64,000 nt of DNA from Apium graveolens (lineage: Eukaryota; Streptophyta; Magnoliopsida; Apiales; Apiaceae): assembly GCF_009905375.1 (NCBI RefSeq), contig NC_133650.1, forward strand, positions 295,754,270 to 295,818,269, read 5' to 3'. Under the pieces are notes generated by a model. It saw only the letters and a list, made by a program, of their open reading frames with translations, was not told the origin of the DNA and did not search any database. Below, in pieces: positions 35,709-48,100 of this stretch. Position 1 is the stretch's first letter, and each line of letters starts with the position of its first letter. The translations under genes and the position numbers were made by a program.

Positions 35709-37064
35709 TCTATTATATACTAGCATAATTCCCGTGCGATGCACGGGTTTCTATTAATATTTTAAATTTTTATTTATCAAGTTATATTATATTTTTAAAA
35801 TATTTATATAAATATATAATGATTATAAATTTATAATAAAAATAATAGAATAACATGTGGTCGTAATTTAGCAGAATAAATAGACTATTTCTAGTAGTTT
35901 AGTATGTAACACTATTATATTTATTTTTTTTAATAATAGGATAAGTTGTATTCGTAGTTTAGTAGGATAAGTATACTATATTTTTTAGTAGTTTATTAGA
36001 TATATAACACTATTTATCTATTTTTGTAATAATCAAAATTAGGGAATTATCGTTGAACTAAACCGTTGAACCAAATTATCTCTATTCCGGCTATTATAAT
36101 ATAGTATAGATATAATAGAGCAAATAGGGGTTCATTAAGACATTTTATTCCTTATAATATTACTAAAATACCCCTCATAATTATACATGTTAATAACTTT
36201 TCATTTAATATACACGTATTAATTACAACTAATGTGAATGTATTAATTAGTCTAACTCATTATTACATATATTTATTACTATTGCATCATTTAAAACAAT
36301 TTATAACTATATATATGGATTACACCTATCTTAATATATCTTAAAACTGAACATAATTTCAATACAATTTTAAAAATTTATTATTTTGAGCGAATATATT
36401 AAATACAAAGAGTATTTTTTAAGAAAAAAATAGGTTAGTATATTAAGATTTCAGCGTGAATAGCATAAATTATTTTTATATAAAAGGTACAAAGAATCAT
36501 TATTAAAAAGCATAGTTGTCATCATACGACAAAAACTAAACGTACATAAATATTAGATCAAAAGATATACGTGATATAATGCTGAAAGTTTAAAACGTAA
36601 ATAAATATTTTAATGTATATAAGAAAAACAGTTGAGCAAATTTATGGGGTAATTAATCTTACGACATATACTCCTTGGGGATTATTAATTCCACAATAAG
36701 AAGATTGCAGGGTGACGAGCACAAATTATTTTTATTCGAATGTTATAAGGAAACTATTATAAGAAAATATAGTTGTCATCATACGACTAAGACCAAACGT
36801 ACACAAATATTAGATCGAAAGATATATGTGATATAATGTTATAAGTTTTAAACATATTTATACAGAACAAATATCGAATTTTCATCTATATAAGAAAATC
36901 ATCGAGCAAATTTGTAGAATATAATCCTACGATACAAACTCTTTGATGATAATTAATCTCACAATACATATTTTTGCCATAATCAATAATAATGTAACTA
37001 ATTTATCACACAATTTATTCATATTTTGAACAAACCCGTGCCTTGAACGGGTTTAAAGAGCTAG
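35709..37064 (+). mobile_element. Non-autonomous Helitron
   Basis: It begins TCTATTATATACTAG after an A. It ends with a GC-rich hairpin (AAACCCGT GCCTTGA ACGGGTTT), six bases, then CTAG followed by T, which is the Helitron 3' signature. A similar CCCGTGCGATGCACGGG palindrome lies near the 5' end. No Rep/helicase ORF is present. Insertion between A and T, without duplication, fits the class. Confidence 0.72.
36461..36975. repeat. Imperfect tandem duplication in the Helitron (period about 257 bp)
   Basis: ATAGTTGTCATCATACGAC occurs at 36512 and 36769, followed in both units by similar blocks (AAACGTACAYAAATATTAGATC, GATATAATG, TATATAAGAAAA, GAGCAAATTT). The copies have diverged substantially. 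Confidence 0.75.
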
Positions 37065-37934
37065 TTAGTTATAATTTTTATAAAAGGTATATCCCACAAC
37101 AAAAATAGATTTAAATTTTAATACACATTTTAAATGCAAAAAGGGTACTTCATCGTTTTTAAATTTTGTTTCTAAACAACATTTTAATAATAATAATATT
37201 TTTATTCAATAAAATAAAATAAAAAATTTAATATATGAAAAAAAAATTACACTATTAAATGTGGAAAGAATTCTTGCAGGACAAAGGAAATTACCAATAA
37301 GCTAATTCTCACACAGTCACACATCTCAGCCATCTGTCCAGCAGCCCGGGCAAATAAGGAAAAGCATCTTTGGGCTCAAATGAAAAGCCTGTTTGGACCC
37401 AATTCTCGTGTATATGTTTGCATGTACTATATCCAATCAGTTTATAACCGTCTGAGTTGGAGGGGCTAATGTTCAAACCGGGGATACGGAGACGAACCGC
37501 TCAAACGTATTCAACCGCTTGCAACCGAACCATATTTTGCGGATAATCGCTAAACATGGGTTGGTTGTGAATTTGAATTTTAAAAACCGCTCTTTCGCGG
37601 TTTGGATACAGTTTTAAATTTTTGAAAATCGCAACCGCAACTCGCAATATATATTTATAATAAAATATATTTCCAATAATGTAGTTGATATCATTTAAAT
37701 TAATAATTATACACATTTATTAACTAATCTTAGGTTAATGTTAAGATTTCGTTCATAATATTCATAATCATTATAAGATATATAACCAAAATAAATGGAA
37801 AATATAATAAACATGTAATTTTATTTTTTTCATCATCGTCATCATCATCGTACTCAATAATACCGTTTTTGGCAGTATTTATTTTTACCTTTTTCATTTT
37901 TCTTTTCTCTCACCTCCATATTTTTGTATTTTTT
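37065..37934. other. Intergenic DNA with an AACCGC-rich palindromic patch
   Basis: No coding-like ORF. Around 37495-37645 the motifs AACCGC and GCGGTT recur in both orientations (CCGCTCTTTCGCGG; CGCAACCGCAACTCGC), as in old hAT-type MITEs, but I could not find matched ends. Confidence 0.45.
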
Positions 37935-38152
37935 TATTTTTATCGTAAGTAACCCGTAGCAGCTACCTTTCGGGTGCACACTGAGTAAACCCTTCGGACT
38001 CACGCAATAGTCTGCAAACCACGTAAACCAAGGTAAACCGCATTTAAGCGGGTCAGGAGACATAATCATAAATTATCCTCCCGTGGAATTCGAACATGTG
38101 ACCAAGATGATAGTTATTCCCTCTTCAATCAACTGAGTCAATCATTGCGGGC
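37935..38152 (-). repeat. tRNA-derived SINE (minus strand)
   Basis: On the minus strand it opens with a tRNA-like head: box A-like TGACTCAGTTGATTGAAG and box B-like GGTCACATGTTCGAATTCC. A conserved body follows (TGCGTGAGTCCGAAGGGTTTA, GGTAGCTGCTACGGGTTACTT), then an A-rich tail. Internal Pol III boxes and the A-rich 3' end define a SINE. Target duplications are not clear. 38153-38243 shows nothing else. Confidence 0.75.
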
Positions 38153-38243
38153 TGTTTTTAATATCTTTGCTCCACATAGAGCATTAGTTTGTATTTTATT
38201 TTTGAATGTAAATTTATCACGTAACTTAAACTTGAATTTATTA

Positions 38244-38855
38244 TGTTAGGTCACACTATCACTGTAGAGGGGGTGAATACAGTGTTTATTACAATCAAAT
38301 CGAACTTCAAGAACTTAAGTAACAGAAAACAAACTTTATTGAAACAATAAACTCTGTTACAATCTGGAACTGTTATCTCTCAGTGATGAACAAAATATCA
38401 CGAGAGCTGCTAGGGTTAAGTAAATAATATTCTCGATTATGATAACACTTATAGTGTAAACCCTATGTCTGTGTTTATATATTACACAGTTACAAGATAA
38501 TCGCTAATTGATATGGAATATAATTCTGCTTCCTAATATATATCAATCAGATATCTTTTCTTCCAAGTATTCCATTCTTTATGGAATTCCTTCTTCAAGC
38601 ATATCTCTTCTTATGTTTATCTTGATCTTCTTAACTTTAATCAGCTGCTGTCCTTATCTGATCGTCCTTCAGCACTTAAGTTCTGATATCTATCTCCTGA
38701 TGCTTATCTCCTGATAACATAAGTACTGATATCCCTTAAGTTCTGACGTCCAGTATAAGTACTGATCAGTTAAGTACTGATTTGTCCTGTTCAAATAAGA
38801 TCTGAAATCTAAACATAAAACATATTAGCCATGACATTATCAAATATATCTAACA
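38244..38855 (-). repeat. B1 3' LTR (612 bp)
   Basis: TGTTAGGTCACAC to ATCTAACA. A TATA box lies on the minus strand at 38473-38482 (TATATAAACA). Four to five copies of TAAGTTCTGAT / TAAGTACTGAT lie at 38676-38780. Confidence 0.95.
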
Positions 38856-38870
38856 ATCTCCCCCAACTTG
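38856..38870 (-). other. B1 polypurine tract
   Basis: The minus strand reads CAAGTTGGGGGAGAT just before the LTR start TGTTAGA. 38871-39062 is 3' untranslated DNA with no ORF. Confidence 0.8.
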
Positions 38871-39062
38871 TAAATTAGCAAAATATACAAGTTTAACAGA
38901 TATTTGATGATGTCAAAAACATTAAGTACAAATGCATGAGAATTAGACAAGATAACTACAACTTACAGTCCTTAAAGCTTTTACCAATTCAACTTCTGAT
39001 AACAACTTTAGTCTGTATACACATCAGAATTTAAGCAGTTGTAGATCTTCGACTTGGCTTCA

Positions 39063-42000
39063 TCATTTTCTGATCTCTCTGATGTCAGGAGTTGTTCTGA
39101 GATAATTCTTCAACAAACATTTCTCAGCATATCTGAGTTCATCAATCATTCTCCGTTTGACATCTTTAAGCTCTGCAGTATCTTCACCAGTTTGAAATAT
39201 TGTAGCTCTGAGATCATTAATCTTTGCTTTTCTCAACTCCTGATCTAGTCTTATGACATAGGCTTTGTCAGACTCTAGATTAAACTCAAGCCCCTTAATA
39301 CCAAGATATGTTCTGATCTGTGCAGTATTAGGCTTCATATCAACAATATCACCATTGTGATTTCTGTACTTTGGAACATATATGCTGTCAGACTTAACAG
39401 AATAAAGTCTTTTCTGTCTCTGAATCTGTTCTTTCAAATAGTTTGCAGCAGTCCCTGTCAATCTGTCATCCACTTGAAGTAAGAATAATACATGCTCCAA
39501 TTCTTCAAAATACTTCAATGGAATGGCATTTTGTCTTATATGATATACCCTACCATCTGTCATGAAATACAACAAGATGTGTTCCTTCAAGTAGGTATGG
39601 TAAACCATTTGTACAGATTCCAGTTGATTCAATCTTTCAGGAGTTGCTCCAATACCTGGTTCACTCAAGGAAGTTGGATCATTGGTAGTGTTGTGTACTC
39701 TTCTTTCATCAGCACTTCCCAATCCAGTTTTATTTCTTGCTTCCTTTCCAGTAACTACTCTAGCTTCAAAACGACTTGCAGTAGTCTTCAAAGGTTGAGT
39801 TTGTTTTGCTTTAGTGAATCCTGGTAGGAGTGTTTTTGATCTTCCTTCTGATATCAAGTTAAACTTGAGCTGTGTCAGAGGTTACTTGCTTCTTTTGAAT
39901 ATCAGAACTTTTAATTTCTTGACTCTGAACAACTTGAGCCATGTCAGAGGTTGTTTTAAGAACTTTTCTTGAAGTCAGAGCAAGATTATCTTTGTCATCA
40001 GTAATTTCTTCATCTTCAGGAGGTACATAAACTTTAACAGGTTCACCAACCTTTTCTTTACCCTTGGATCTTGGATCTATCTTTGGTTGTGATTTAGCAA
40101 ATGTTGCTTCAGTTTGTGCCTTTTCTTTAATCACAATACCTTTCAGTTTTGGAAGTGATTTTTTACCAGAAGCTTCAGATTTAGATGTGGCTTTCTTTGA
40201 TTTAAGTCTAGCTTCTTCTTCCTTTAAACTTTCCAAGTCCATTCCTGGATTTTCTTGAAGAAATAACTGTCTTGACATTTCTTCATCAAGATCTAGAAGT
40301 TCATCAGAATTTATTCTTTTACCAGTATCAGAACTTAATTTCTTCCCAGTATCAGAACTTATCCTGTGACTTGCAATTTCAGCATTGCTTGATGAGAATC
40401 TTTTACCTTGACTATGACCTCCACCCATTCCAGCGTTTCCTTGGTCATCTTTTTCATCATCCTTTCCTTGCAGTGTCTTGTCATCCTTGCATTTGGACTT
40501 AATTACTTTCTCCCCCTTTTTGGCATCAGCAGGAAGTAGAAGAGAGATAAGCAATTCCACTGAAGATTGGATTTCAGTCAATTATGATTGCTGAGAAGCT
40601 TGATTTTGCAGAATTTGATCAATCTGTGCTTGTTGACGATCTTGAGTCTTCTCAATATAAGCAATCCTGTCAATAGAAGGTTGAAAGAACTTTTCTTATC
40701 AAGTTTCCAAACTTGTTCCTGCTTGATTAAGTTCTCCTGAATCTGGTGTATTTCTGCATGAGTGGTTGAATGAAGACCTTGTAGATGTTTAGTACTCAAT
40801 ACAGTGACACGAAGCTGGGTTTTGAAATCATCAGAATTTAACATTTCATCAGCTTTAGTCAAGTGCTCAGTAAGATGTAACGCAGATGGAATACATGAAA
40901 CTGAGTTCCATTCCTTAGTCCACTCCTGACCTACAGGAGTTTCACTCCAAGGCACTGGTGGTTCCTCTGTAACAAACTTCTTTACTTGTTCAGACTTAGA
41001 AAGAGGAATATGTCCTGAAGGACCTGCTGCATCAGTATCTGCAGTTGGAGCAGCATCACCAGTATCTCCAGCATGTGCAGCATCAGAACTTATAGAATCA
41101 GTATCATCTGATATAATAGCAGTGTGATTAGCAATGGAGACTTCAGCATCCTCTAATTGCTGATCTGATGCTAAGTTCTGATCAACAGCCATATCCTGAT
41201 GCTCACCTAAAGTCTGATCATCAGTGTCTAGATGCAGAGAAGGTGACTTAGATAATTCCGGAGTTTGAATAGCATCAGTAACAGGTGTTGGCAAAAGATT
41301 TGTTGCTGTTGGAGCTTCTAAGAAAATTACTCCAGGCACAACTAAGTGTTGATCAGCATTATCAGCACTTGTGCCTTGATTACCAAGAGACACAGAAGGG
41401 GAATTAGCCTTGTCAGATACTGTTTCCTGAGATGGAGTGGATGGAGAAGAAGTAACTGGAGCACATTCTTTGTCTTGTGAGATCAGAGATTCCTGATCCC
41501 CTTCCTTAGCTGCTTCCTCCTCATCATCTGAAACTGGCCTTTGTGTCCTCTATTTCTTGTATTTCTTGTTTGATTTGGATTCTTTTGGAGTTTCAGGAAC
41601 AGTCATTCGTCTAAGCCTTTTGAGAAGCTTAGAACCCCTAATATCAGAATCCTTCTGAGAAGTTGCTTTCTCAGCTTCATTTACCACAGGTTCTGAAGAA
41701 AGAATCTGTTCCTCAGAATCTGATTCATCTCTCAAAGTAATCCTCCTCTTCTTCTGAGGTGTTTGAGAAACAGTCTTTGTTTTCTTTGACTTAGAAGATG
41801 TAGGCTTCACATAGGACTTGAGATATGTTCTGAGAGATGGTTGAGAGGTTTGAGGTGGCTGAGTAGAGGTGGTAGGTGTTGATGAACCAGGTTCTGATGT
41901 TTGAACATCAGGATAAAGTGCAGTGTACTTCACAGGATCATAGGTGATTAAGGCTTGTTTGACAGATAAAGGTATTAAGAGGGGTCTTAACACAGCCTTT

Positions 42001-42731
42001 TTATAATCAGAAGATAATAAATCAGTAAAAGCTCTCTTAGCTATTCTGAAAGATGGAATTAGATCACCAAAATTTTGGGGCTGATTACAACAAAAACTAT
42101 AAATAAGCTGACAAAATCTTGCAAAATATACAGTATTGCGATCTTCTGTCATCCTATCCCCAATAAAACCTAAGACTGCTCGTGCATAATCAAAATCAGT
42201 GTGATTTAGAAGTGCATACCCGATTTGTTGGCTGAATATGGGAATTGCATCAAAATTTGAACATTTGTTGGCGAAAGCTTTGGTAATGCAATCAAAGAAG
42301 AAACTCCATTCCCTCCTTATGAAAGATCTCTTCAACTGTTCAAGCTTGGTCAATGTTCCTTCATATCCCATACTAACCATCATGTTTTGAAGAACTGAGT
42401 CATCAACAGTAGAATAAACACAGTCCTCAGGTAGCTGTAATGCCTGTCTAACTGTAGACAAAGTCACAACATACTCATCTTCCCCTGATGAAAATATTAT
42501 ACTTGGGGACCCTTGAGCACCACCATTGTCATATACTCCACTCCTCCAAAACTCCAGTACTTGAACTCCAGAAATGGATGTAGGCTCAGTTAGAGCAAAC
42601 CCAATATCAGAACTAGTGAGAAAGTCCTGAATGAAATGAAGTTCAGAGGGTGCCTCTGTAGTGTTTAGTATCGCAGAGAAGTTATTAGGAACAAACTTTG
42701 CTCCATTAAAGAGAATGTCCTTGGGTGCCAT
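39063..42731 (-). pseudogene. SIRE-type accessory ORF, copy B1 (broken)
   Basis: Same family as the long ORF of element A; function unknown. The ATG at 42731 (MAPKDILFNG) follows a weak TATA and leader. Residues 1-270 form the shared N-terminal domain (VTLSTVRQALQLPEDCVYS, KRSFIRREWSFFFDCITKAF, NTVYFARFCQLIYSF). Then come a Ser/Thr/Pro-rich middle, a basic stretch (KKRRITLRDESDSEEQ), a glutamine-rich possible coiled coil, a region with repeated SSDTGK units (near 40310-40370), and a conserved C-terminal domain (YHTYLKEHILLYFMTDGRVY, LDQELRKAKINDLRATIFQT). Breaks: TAG near 41549, a frameshift near 40690, a stop near 40580 and a frame change near 39858. Compared with B3 it is nearly identical, so the breaks are recent. 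Confidence 0.85.
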
Positions 42732-42830
42732 TATGTTTGGAAAGAAATCGGTAACCTGTAATGTGTTTGAGAAAATGCCGCTTAAAAGAAAATCGTCAGT
42801 AGATGAGAAAGTTGAAAAGTAAAGAGAGAG

Positions 42831-42844
42831 TTAAAATATAAAGG
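42831..42844 (-). promoter_or_regulatory. Possible TATA element of the B1 accessory ORF
   Basis: The minus strand reads CCTTTATATTTTAA about 105 bases before the ATG at 42731, followed by CTCTCTCTTTAC-type pyrimidine-rich leader. It is weaker than the family-A counterpart but at a similar distance. Confidence 0.4.
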
Positions 42845-43472
42845 TAAATAAAAGATTTGACAATCTTTGCTCTCTTTTACTTATACACAAAAAGTAACCG
42901 TTGAGGACACATGGCAGACATGCATTTAAAAGTAGTGGTAAATACCTTGACAACTGTTATACATAGATAAGGCAAAAAGTAATGGGCACGGTAAATAAGG
43001 AATAGTTACCACCCACTTGTAGTTTTTCAAGGAAAAACCGTTCCACTTACCTAGATTCCATTAATCAAGGTGAATCAGTTTAATTTAAAATTGAAACCGT
43101 TCCCACTAATTCAAATATTTTACTCTGCAATATCAATATTCTGAAAAAAAAACTGTGTGTGAGAATGAGTAATATCAATCAGTTAAGTAAGTACTGATAA
43201 AACATTATCAGAACTTAAAGTCAGACACAATTTAGACGATCATCAGAATATTTATCAGGATTTATCAATGCGTATCAAAATTTTTCAGAGACAAGATCAT
43301 AAGACAAAAACAAATTCCATTAATATATCAAAATAATATATTGATGAAATTGAAATTACATCAGAACGTTTACAATCTTGTCCTAAGCTTCTAAATCTAA
43401 CATCAACAGCCTTAGTCCTAGCTAAGAAGCCTGACAAAGCTGAGGATGAAGAAGAACAGGAAGAAGACGAGA
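42845..43472. other. B1 spacer between accessory ORF promoter and small ORF
   Basis: AT-rich and non-coding, with scattered TCAGAACTT-type words near 43180-43260. Closely matched by the corresponding stretch in B3 (about 61000-61640). Confidence 0.6.
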
Positions 43473-43748
43473 TTAAGTCATCTTCCTCTTCCTATCTTCG
43501 ACAAACAAGATAGCGAGTATAATGATTCGCTCTTGCTGACGGATAGCTTCCCGCCTTTCCTCCTCCAATCGATCAAGATGAAGCTGGTAGTCCATCTCGA
43601 AGAACAGAAGTCGGTTCAGCACCGCCTGTGGGACAGAGCCCCATATCTCTTCAGGAATGGCAGTTACATGCCACTCCTGCTGCCAGTCGGCGCAGCTTAG
43701 CTCCATATGAAAATTTTGGTAATTCAAAAACATGTTGAATCGGACCAT
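43473..43748 (-). CDS. Small ORF of 91 codons with its own TATA box, copy B1
   Basis: I do not recognise this protein. It starts MVRFNMFLNYQNFHMELSC, has a central EEIWGSVPQAVLNRLLFF segment and ends in a charged, helix-prone stretch (LHLDRLEEERREAIRQQERI) and a basic tail RKRKMT. It is intact in both B1 and B3 (61639-61914) with one residue change, while every long ORF of these copies is broken. A TATA box lies about 75-80 bases upstream. It sits between pol and the accessory ORF in the sense orientation. The overlapping plus-strand frame (43446-43700) has no promoter. It may be a genuine small accessory protein, or a chance ORF kept because the copies are young. Confidence 0.5.
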   Translation of the reverse strand: MVRFNMFLNYQNFHMELSCADWQQEWHVTAIPEEIWGSVPQAVLNRLLFFEMDYQLHLDRLEEERREAIRQQERIIILAILFVEDRKRKMT

Positions 43749-43819
43749 GATGTTTTTGAAAAAGAATATGAAGTTAAGATTGTGAGAAAAATGGATGGAA
43801 AGGGTAATGTGAAGTGGCT

Positions 43820-43831
43820 GTTTATATAGGC
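43820..43831 (-). promoter_or_regulatory. TATA box upstream of the B1 small ORF
   Basis: The minus strand reads GCCTATATAAACAG, a near-consensus plant TATA box, followed by a pyrimidine- and A-rich leader to the ATG at 43748. It is present also in B3 (61985-61996). Confidence 0.55.
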
Positions 43832-45158
43832 AAGAGAATGCCAGGAGACGCGAAGATATTTAATGCTGACAGATAGAATTAAGTCTACCTCGTCTCCCTA
43901 GACTTGAAAAAGAATAACAGTCATTGGAAAAGGAATGTGCACATGTAACAAGAGTGAACTGTTCAAGGACGAGTGCCATTAGTCCTAACCATAGACTATT
44001 AATCTTCCACTTCAACATATTCTAAAGTAATCTGAGACTGGTACCAAATTTTACTCACAGATAAGTCAAGTAAAGGGTTAGACTGAAAAATCAGAACTTA
44101 GACCTATACCAGAACTTAACAGTCATCAGAACATAATGTCTTAACTCGAACAAGGAATATCTATCTTAGTAAGTTTTCATACAAGTTCTGAGTTATAGTC
44201 TTCAGAACTTAATCATCAGAACATATAACTAGAACGTGTCCTCAGAATTTGTGCAAGGTGACACAGTGACTGTTTGTCTAAAAGAACATAGACCACCACA
44301 AAAATTTCATCATTCATATGGAGTTATTTGTGTGTACATTAAGCTAAATAACTAATAAAGAGTAAAGTCTGATTTACTTCAGTACATCTTAGAAATAAGT
44401 CATAATTAAAATTTTGCTAAAGAGCTGTCATTATCCTGAAACCTACTGATAAATGAGTTCATGCATGAGTCCACCTCAACTGTTTTTGTGCTAATTTTAT
44501 GCATCTTTTTAAATTCTATTTTACAGTGGCTTCTCAGTGTAAGTGAGTTACGACTGCTTATCAGAATTTATGCTATTTTCAGAGTATTTCTCCAGTAATC
44601 ATAGAGTGTGAAAAGTCACCAAGAAAATATTTTGCTTTTCTAATGCATATTTACTTAATACCAGCTATGCATTTGGGTCGTCCCATTCACATTTTTACTC
44701 TAGATCTCAAAGGAGTACCTGATATTATTCTTTGATCCTTTTTCTTCTTCTTTTGATAAGTGAGGTTTATCAGCACTTAGTACATTCAGCAGTTTTACTA
44801 GAATCAGAACTTAAACAGATGAGTAGCATTATTCTAATCTGGGACTTAGTAATAAGATGAATAAAGTAAACTAAACTAAGCTCAAGTATCAGAATTTGCT
44901 TGTGTCATTAGATTTCCACAGAAATAATTACTTCTTTCATGGGATCATTTGTTTATTGAAGACTAGTAGGTCAGTATCTAGCACAATTATCCTCATAGGA
45001 TTGAATGATTACTTAAACAGATATATCACTTATTAGAGTTAAGAGATATATATCAGACAACAGTCAGTACTTAAAAACATTTATCAATTAAGCACAGAAT
45101 ACACAAAGAGATTAATTCTGTAAATACTGATCATAAAGTCTGATAACATAGAATAAGT
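43832..45158. other. B1 non-coding spacer after pol, word-rich
   Basis: No ORF. It carries many copies of the family-B word TCAGAACTTA and close variants (for example 44090-44250, 44560, 44800), and is nearly identical to the B3 spacer at 61997-63324. Confidence 0.7.
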
Positions 45159-48100
45159 TTAAGCAGATTTAGAGAAAGAACCTGAAATCATTCCAAGTTC
45201 ATTTACCAATCTTGTAAAGGTAGCTTCACACAGTGGTTTTGTGAAGATATCTGCTACTTGTTGATCTGTGGGAACAAAATGCAATTCCACTGTACCTTCA
45301 TCCACATGTTCCCTGATGAAATGGTACCTGATGCTGATGTGCTTTGTCATAGAGTGTTGAACTGGATTACCTGTCATAGCAATAGCACTTTGATTATCAC
45401 AGTAAATAGGGATTTTGAAATATGTTAACCCATAATCCAGTAACTGATTCTTCATCCAAAGAATCTGTGCACAGCAGCTTCCTGCAGCAATATACTCTGC
45501 TTCTGCAGTTGATGTGGAAATTGACTTTTGTTTCTTGCTATACCAAGAAACCAATCTGCCTCCAAGAAATTGGCAGCTTCCACTTGTGCTTTTCCTGTCA
45601 ATTTTGTAACCTACAAAATCTGCATCTGAGTAACCTATTAATTTAAAATCTGATTCTCTAGGATACCATAATCCTAGATCAGCTGTTCCTTTAAGATACT
45701 TAAAGATTCTTTTTACAGCTGTTAAGTGAGGTTCTCTTGGATCTGCTTGAAATCTTGCACAAAGACAGGTAGCAAACATGATATCTGGTCTACTAGCAGT
45801 TAGATATAGAAGTGAGCCAATCATACCTCTGTAATCAGTAATATCTACTGAATTACCAGTATCCTTATCCAGTTTTGTTGCAGTGGCCATGGGAGTGGAT
45901 GCACTTGAACAGTCTTGCATTCCAAATTTCTTCAGCAAGTTTCTGGTTTACTTAGATTGACAAATAAAAGTGCCTTCTTCACTCTGCTTGACTTGAAGGC
46001 CCAGAAAATAACTAAGTTCTCCCATCATACTCATCTGATATCTTGACCGCATTAGTTTGGCAAACTTGTTGCAGAGTTTGTCATTTGGAGACCCAAAAAT
46101 GATATCATCAACATAAATCTGGACCAAAAGTAAGTCCTTGCCATGATTGAGATAGAACAGTGTTTTGTCAATAGTTCCTCTGATGAATCCACTTTCCAGA
46201 AGAAACTGAGCTAAAGTCTCATACCATGCTCTAGGAGCTTGCTTAAGTCCATAAAGTGCTTTATCAAGCTTGTAGACATAATCTGAATGTTTGAAATCTA
46301 CAAAGCCTGGAGGTTGTTCAACATATACTTCCTCCTCCAATTCTCCATTGAGAAAAGCACTTTTCACATCCATTTGAAAGACAGTAAACTTTTTGTGAGC
46401 AGCATAAGCCATGAATATCCTTATGGCTTCTAACCTAGCAACTGGTGCAAATGTTTCATCATAGTCAATTCCTTCCTGTTGAGAATATCCTTTTGCAACC
46501 AGCCTTGCCTTGTTCCTTGTAATTATGCCATCACTATCAGTTTTATTTCTGAATACCCATTTTGTACCAACAACAGATCTATTCTTAGGTCTTGGCACTA
46601 AGGTCCAGACTTTGTTTCTTTCAAATTCATTCAACTCTTCCTGCATTGCTTGCACCCAATCAGCATCTTGAAGAGCTTCTTCCACTTTCTTTGGCTCAGA
46701 CTGAGAGAGAAAAGAATTGTAAAGACATTCATTAGAAGTACCTGTTCTAGTTCTGACACCTGCATCAGGATTTCCAATTATCAAATCAGGTGTATGTGAT
46801 TTTGTCCACTTCCTTGCAGATGGAAGGTTTTCTCTAGAACTGGATGCTCCCCCATGATTCATGCTGTCTTCGTTTTCATTTTCTGATGCTCCCCCTGAAA
46901 CTATGCTCTCTGAGTTAGATCCTTCAGCATTTAGATTTTCAGCACTGTCAGTACTTGGCTTATCAGAACTTGACGAATCAGAACTTGAAGAGCCAGTTGT
47001 GTGTTCTGATGCTTCTTGAGATGTGATAATATCTTGAGTATGCTCCCCCTGCATTGGTGCATCTTCCTTTGACGTAGTCACCACAGTTTCCATAACATCA
47101 GAGTTTAATCCATCAGAGTTTACAGTATCAGGACTTAGACTGTCAGGACTTAAGGTATCAGAATATGAATCTTCATTTTCAAATCTCAGCTGATCATGAT
47201 CAATGCAATCTTCAAGTCCAGTGATCTTCTTGTCATCAAAAGAGACATTGATAGATTTCATGACCACTTTTGTTCTCAAATTATAGACTCTGAAGGCTTT
47301 TGTGGAAAGTGGATATCCAACAAAGATTCCCTCATCAGCTTTTAGATCAAACTTGGATAGCTGTTCAGGATGAGTCTTGAGAACAAAACACTTACATCCA
47401 AATACATGAAAGTATTTCAGATTTGGCTTCTTGTTCTTCACCATCTCATATGGTGTTTTTCCCTGCTTGTTAATGAGTGTTGCATTTTGAGTAAAACAAG
47501 CAGTCTGCACAGCTTCAGCCCAGAAATAGGTTGGAAGCTTTGCTTCTTCAAGCATTGTTCGTGCAGCTTCAATGAGAGTTCTATTCTTCCTTTCAACAAC
47601 TCCATTTTGCTGTGGAGTTCCAGGAGCAGAAAATTCCTGCTTTATTCCATGATTTTTGCAGAACTCTTCCATTATCAGATTCTTGAATTCAGTTCCATTA
47701 TCACTCCTCAAAATTTTCACAGAATCTTTGATCAATTTATCCAGATGTTTGACATGATCAATCAGGATAGATGCAGTTTCACTTTTTGTGTGCAGGAAAT
47801 ACACCCATGTGTATCTGGTGAACTCATCTACTATGACCAACGCATATTTCTTCTTTGCAATAGACATGACATTCACTGGACCAAATAGATCAACATGAAG
47901 TAGATAATAAGGCTCAAGAATTGATGATTCAGTCTTGCTCTTGAATGAAGATTTTCTTTGTTTGGCCTTCTGACATGAGTCACAAAGACCATCAGGAGCA
48001 AACACTGATTTTGGCAGTCCTCTCACAAGATCTTTCTTGATCAGTTCATTTATCTTGTTGAAGTTTAAATGAGAGAGTTTCTTGTGCCAATTCCAGCTTT

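Noticed and set aside
37495..37645. hAT-type MITE suggested by AACCGC repeats
   Set aside because: I could not find matched terminal repeats or an 8-bp target duplication.
33282..38243. A host gene in the only stretch free of LTR elements
   Set aside because: No ORF with coding character or exon-like blocks; the content is a MITE, a Helitron, SINEs and AT-rich DNA.
43446..43700. Plus-strand 84-codon ORF, repeated at 61612-61866
   Set aside because: It overlaps the minus-strand 91-codon ORF, has no TATA box, and its conservation follows from the other strand and the similarity of the two copies.
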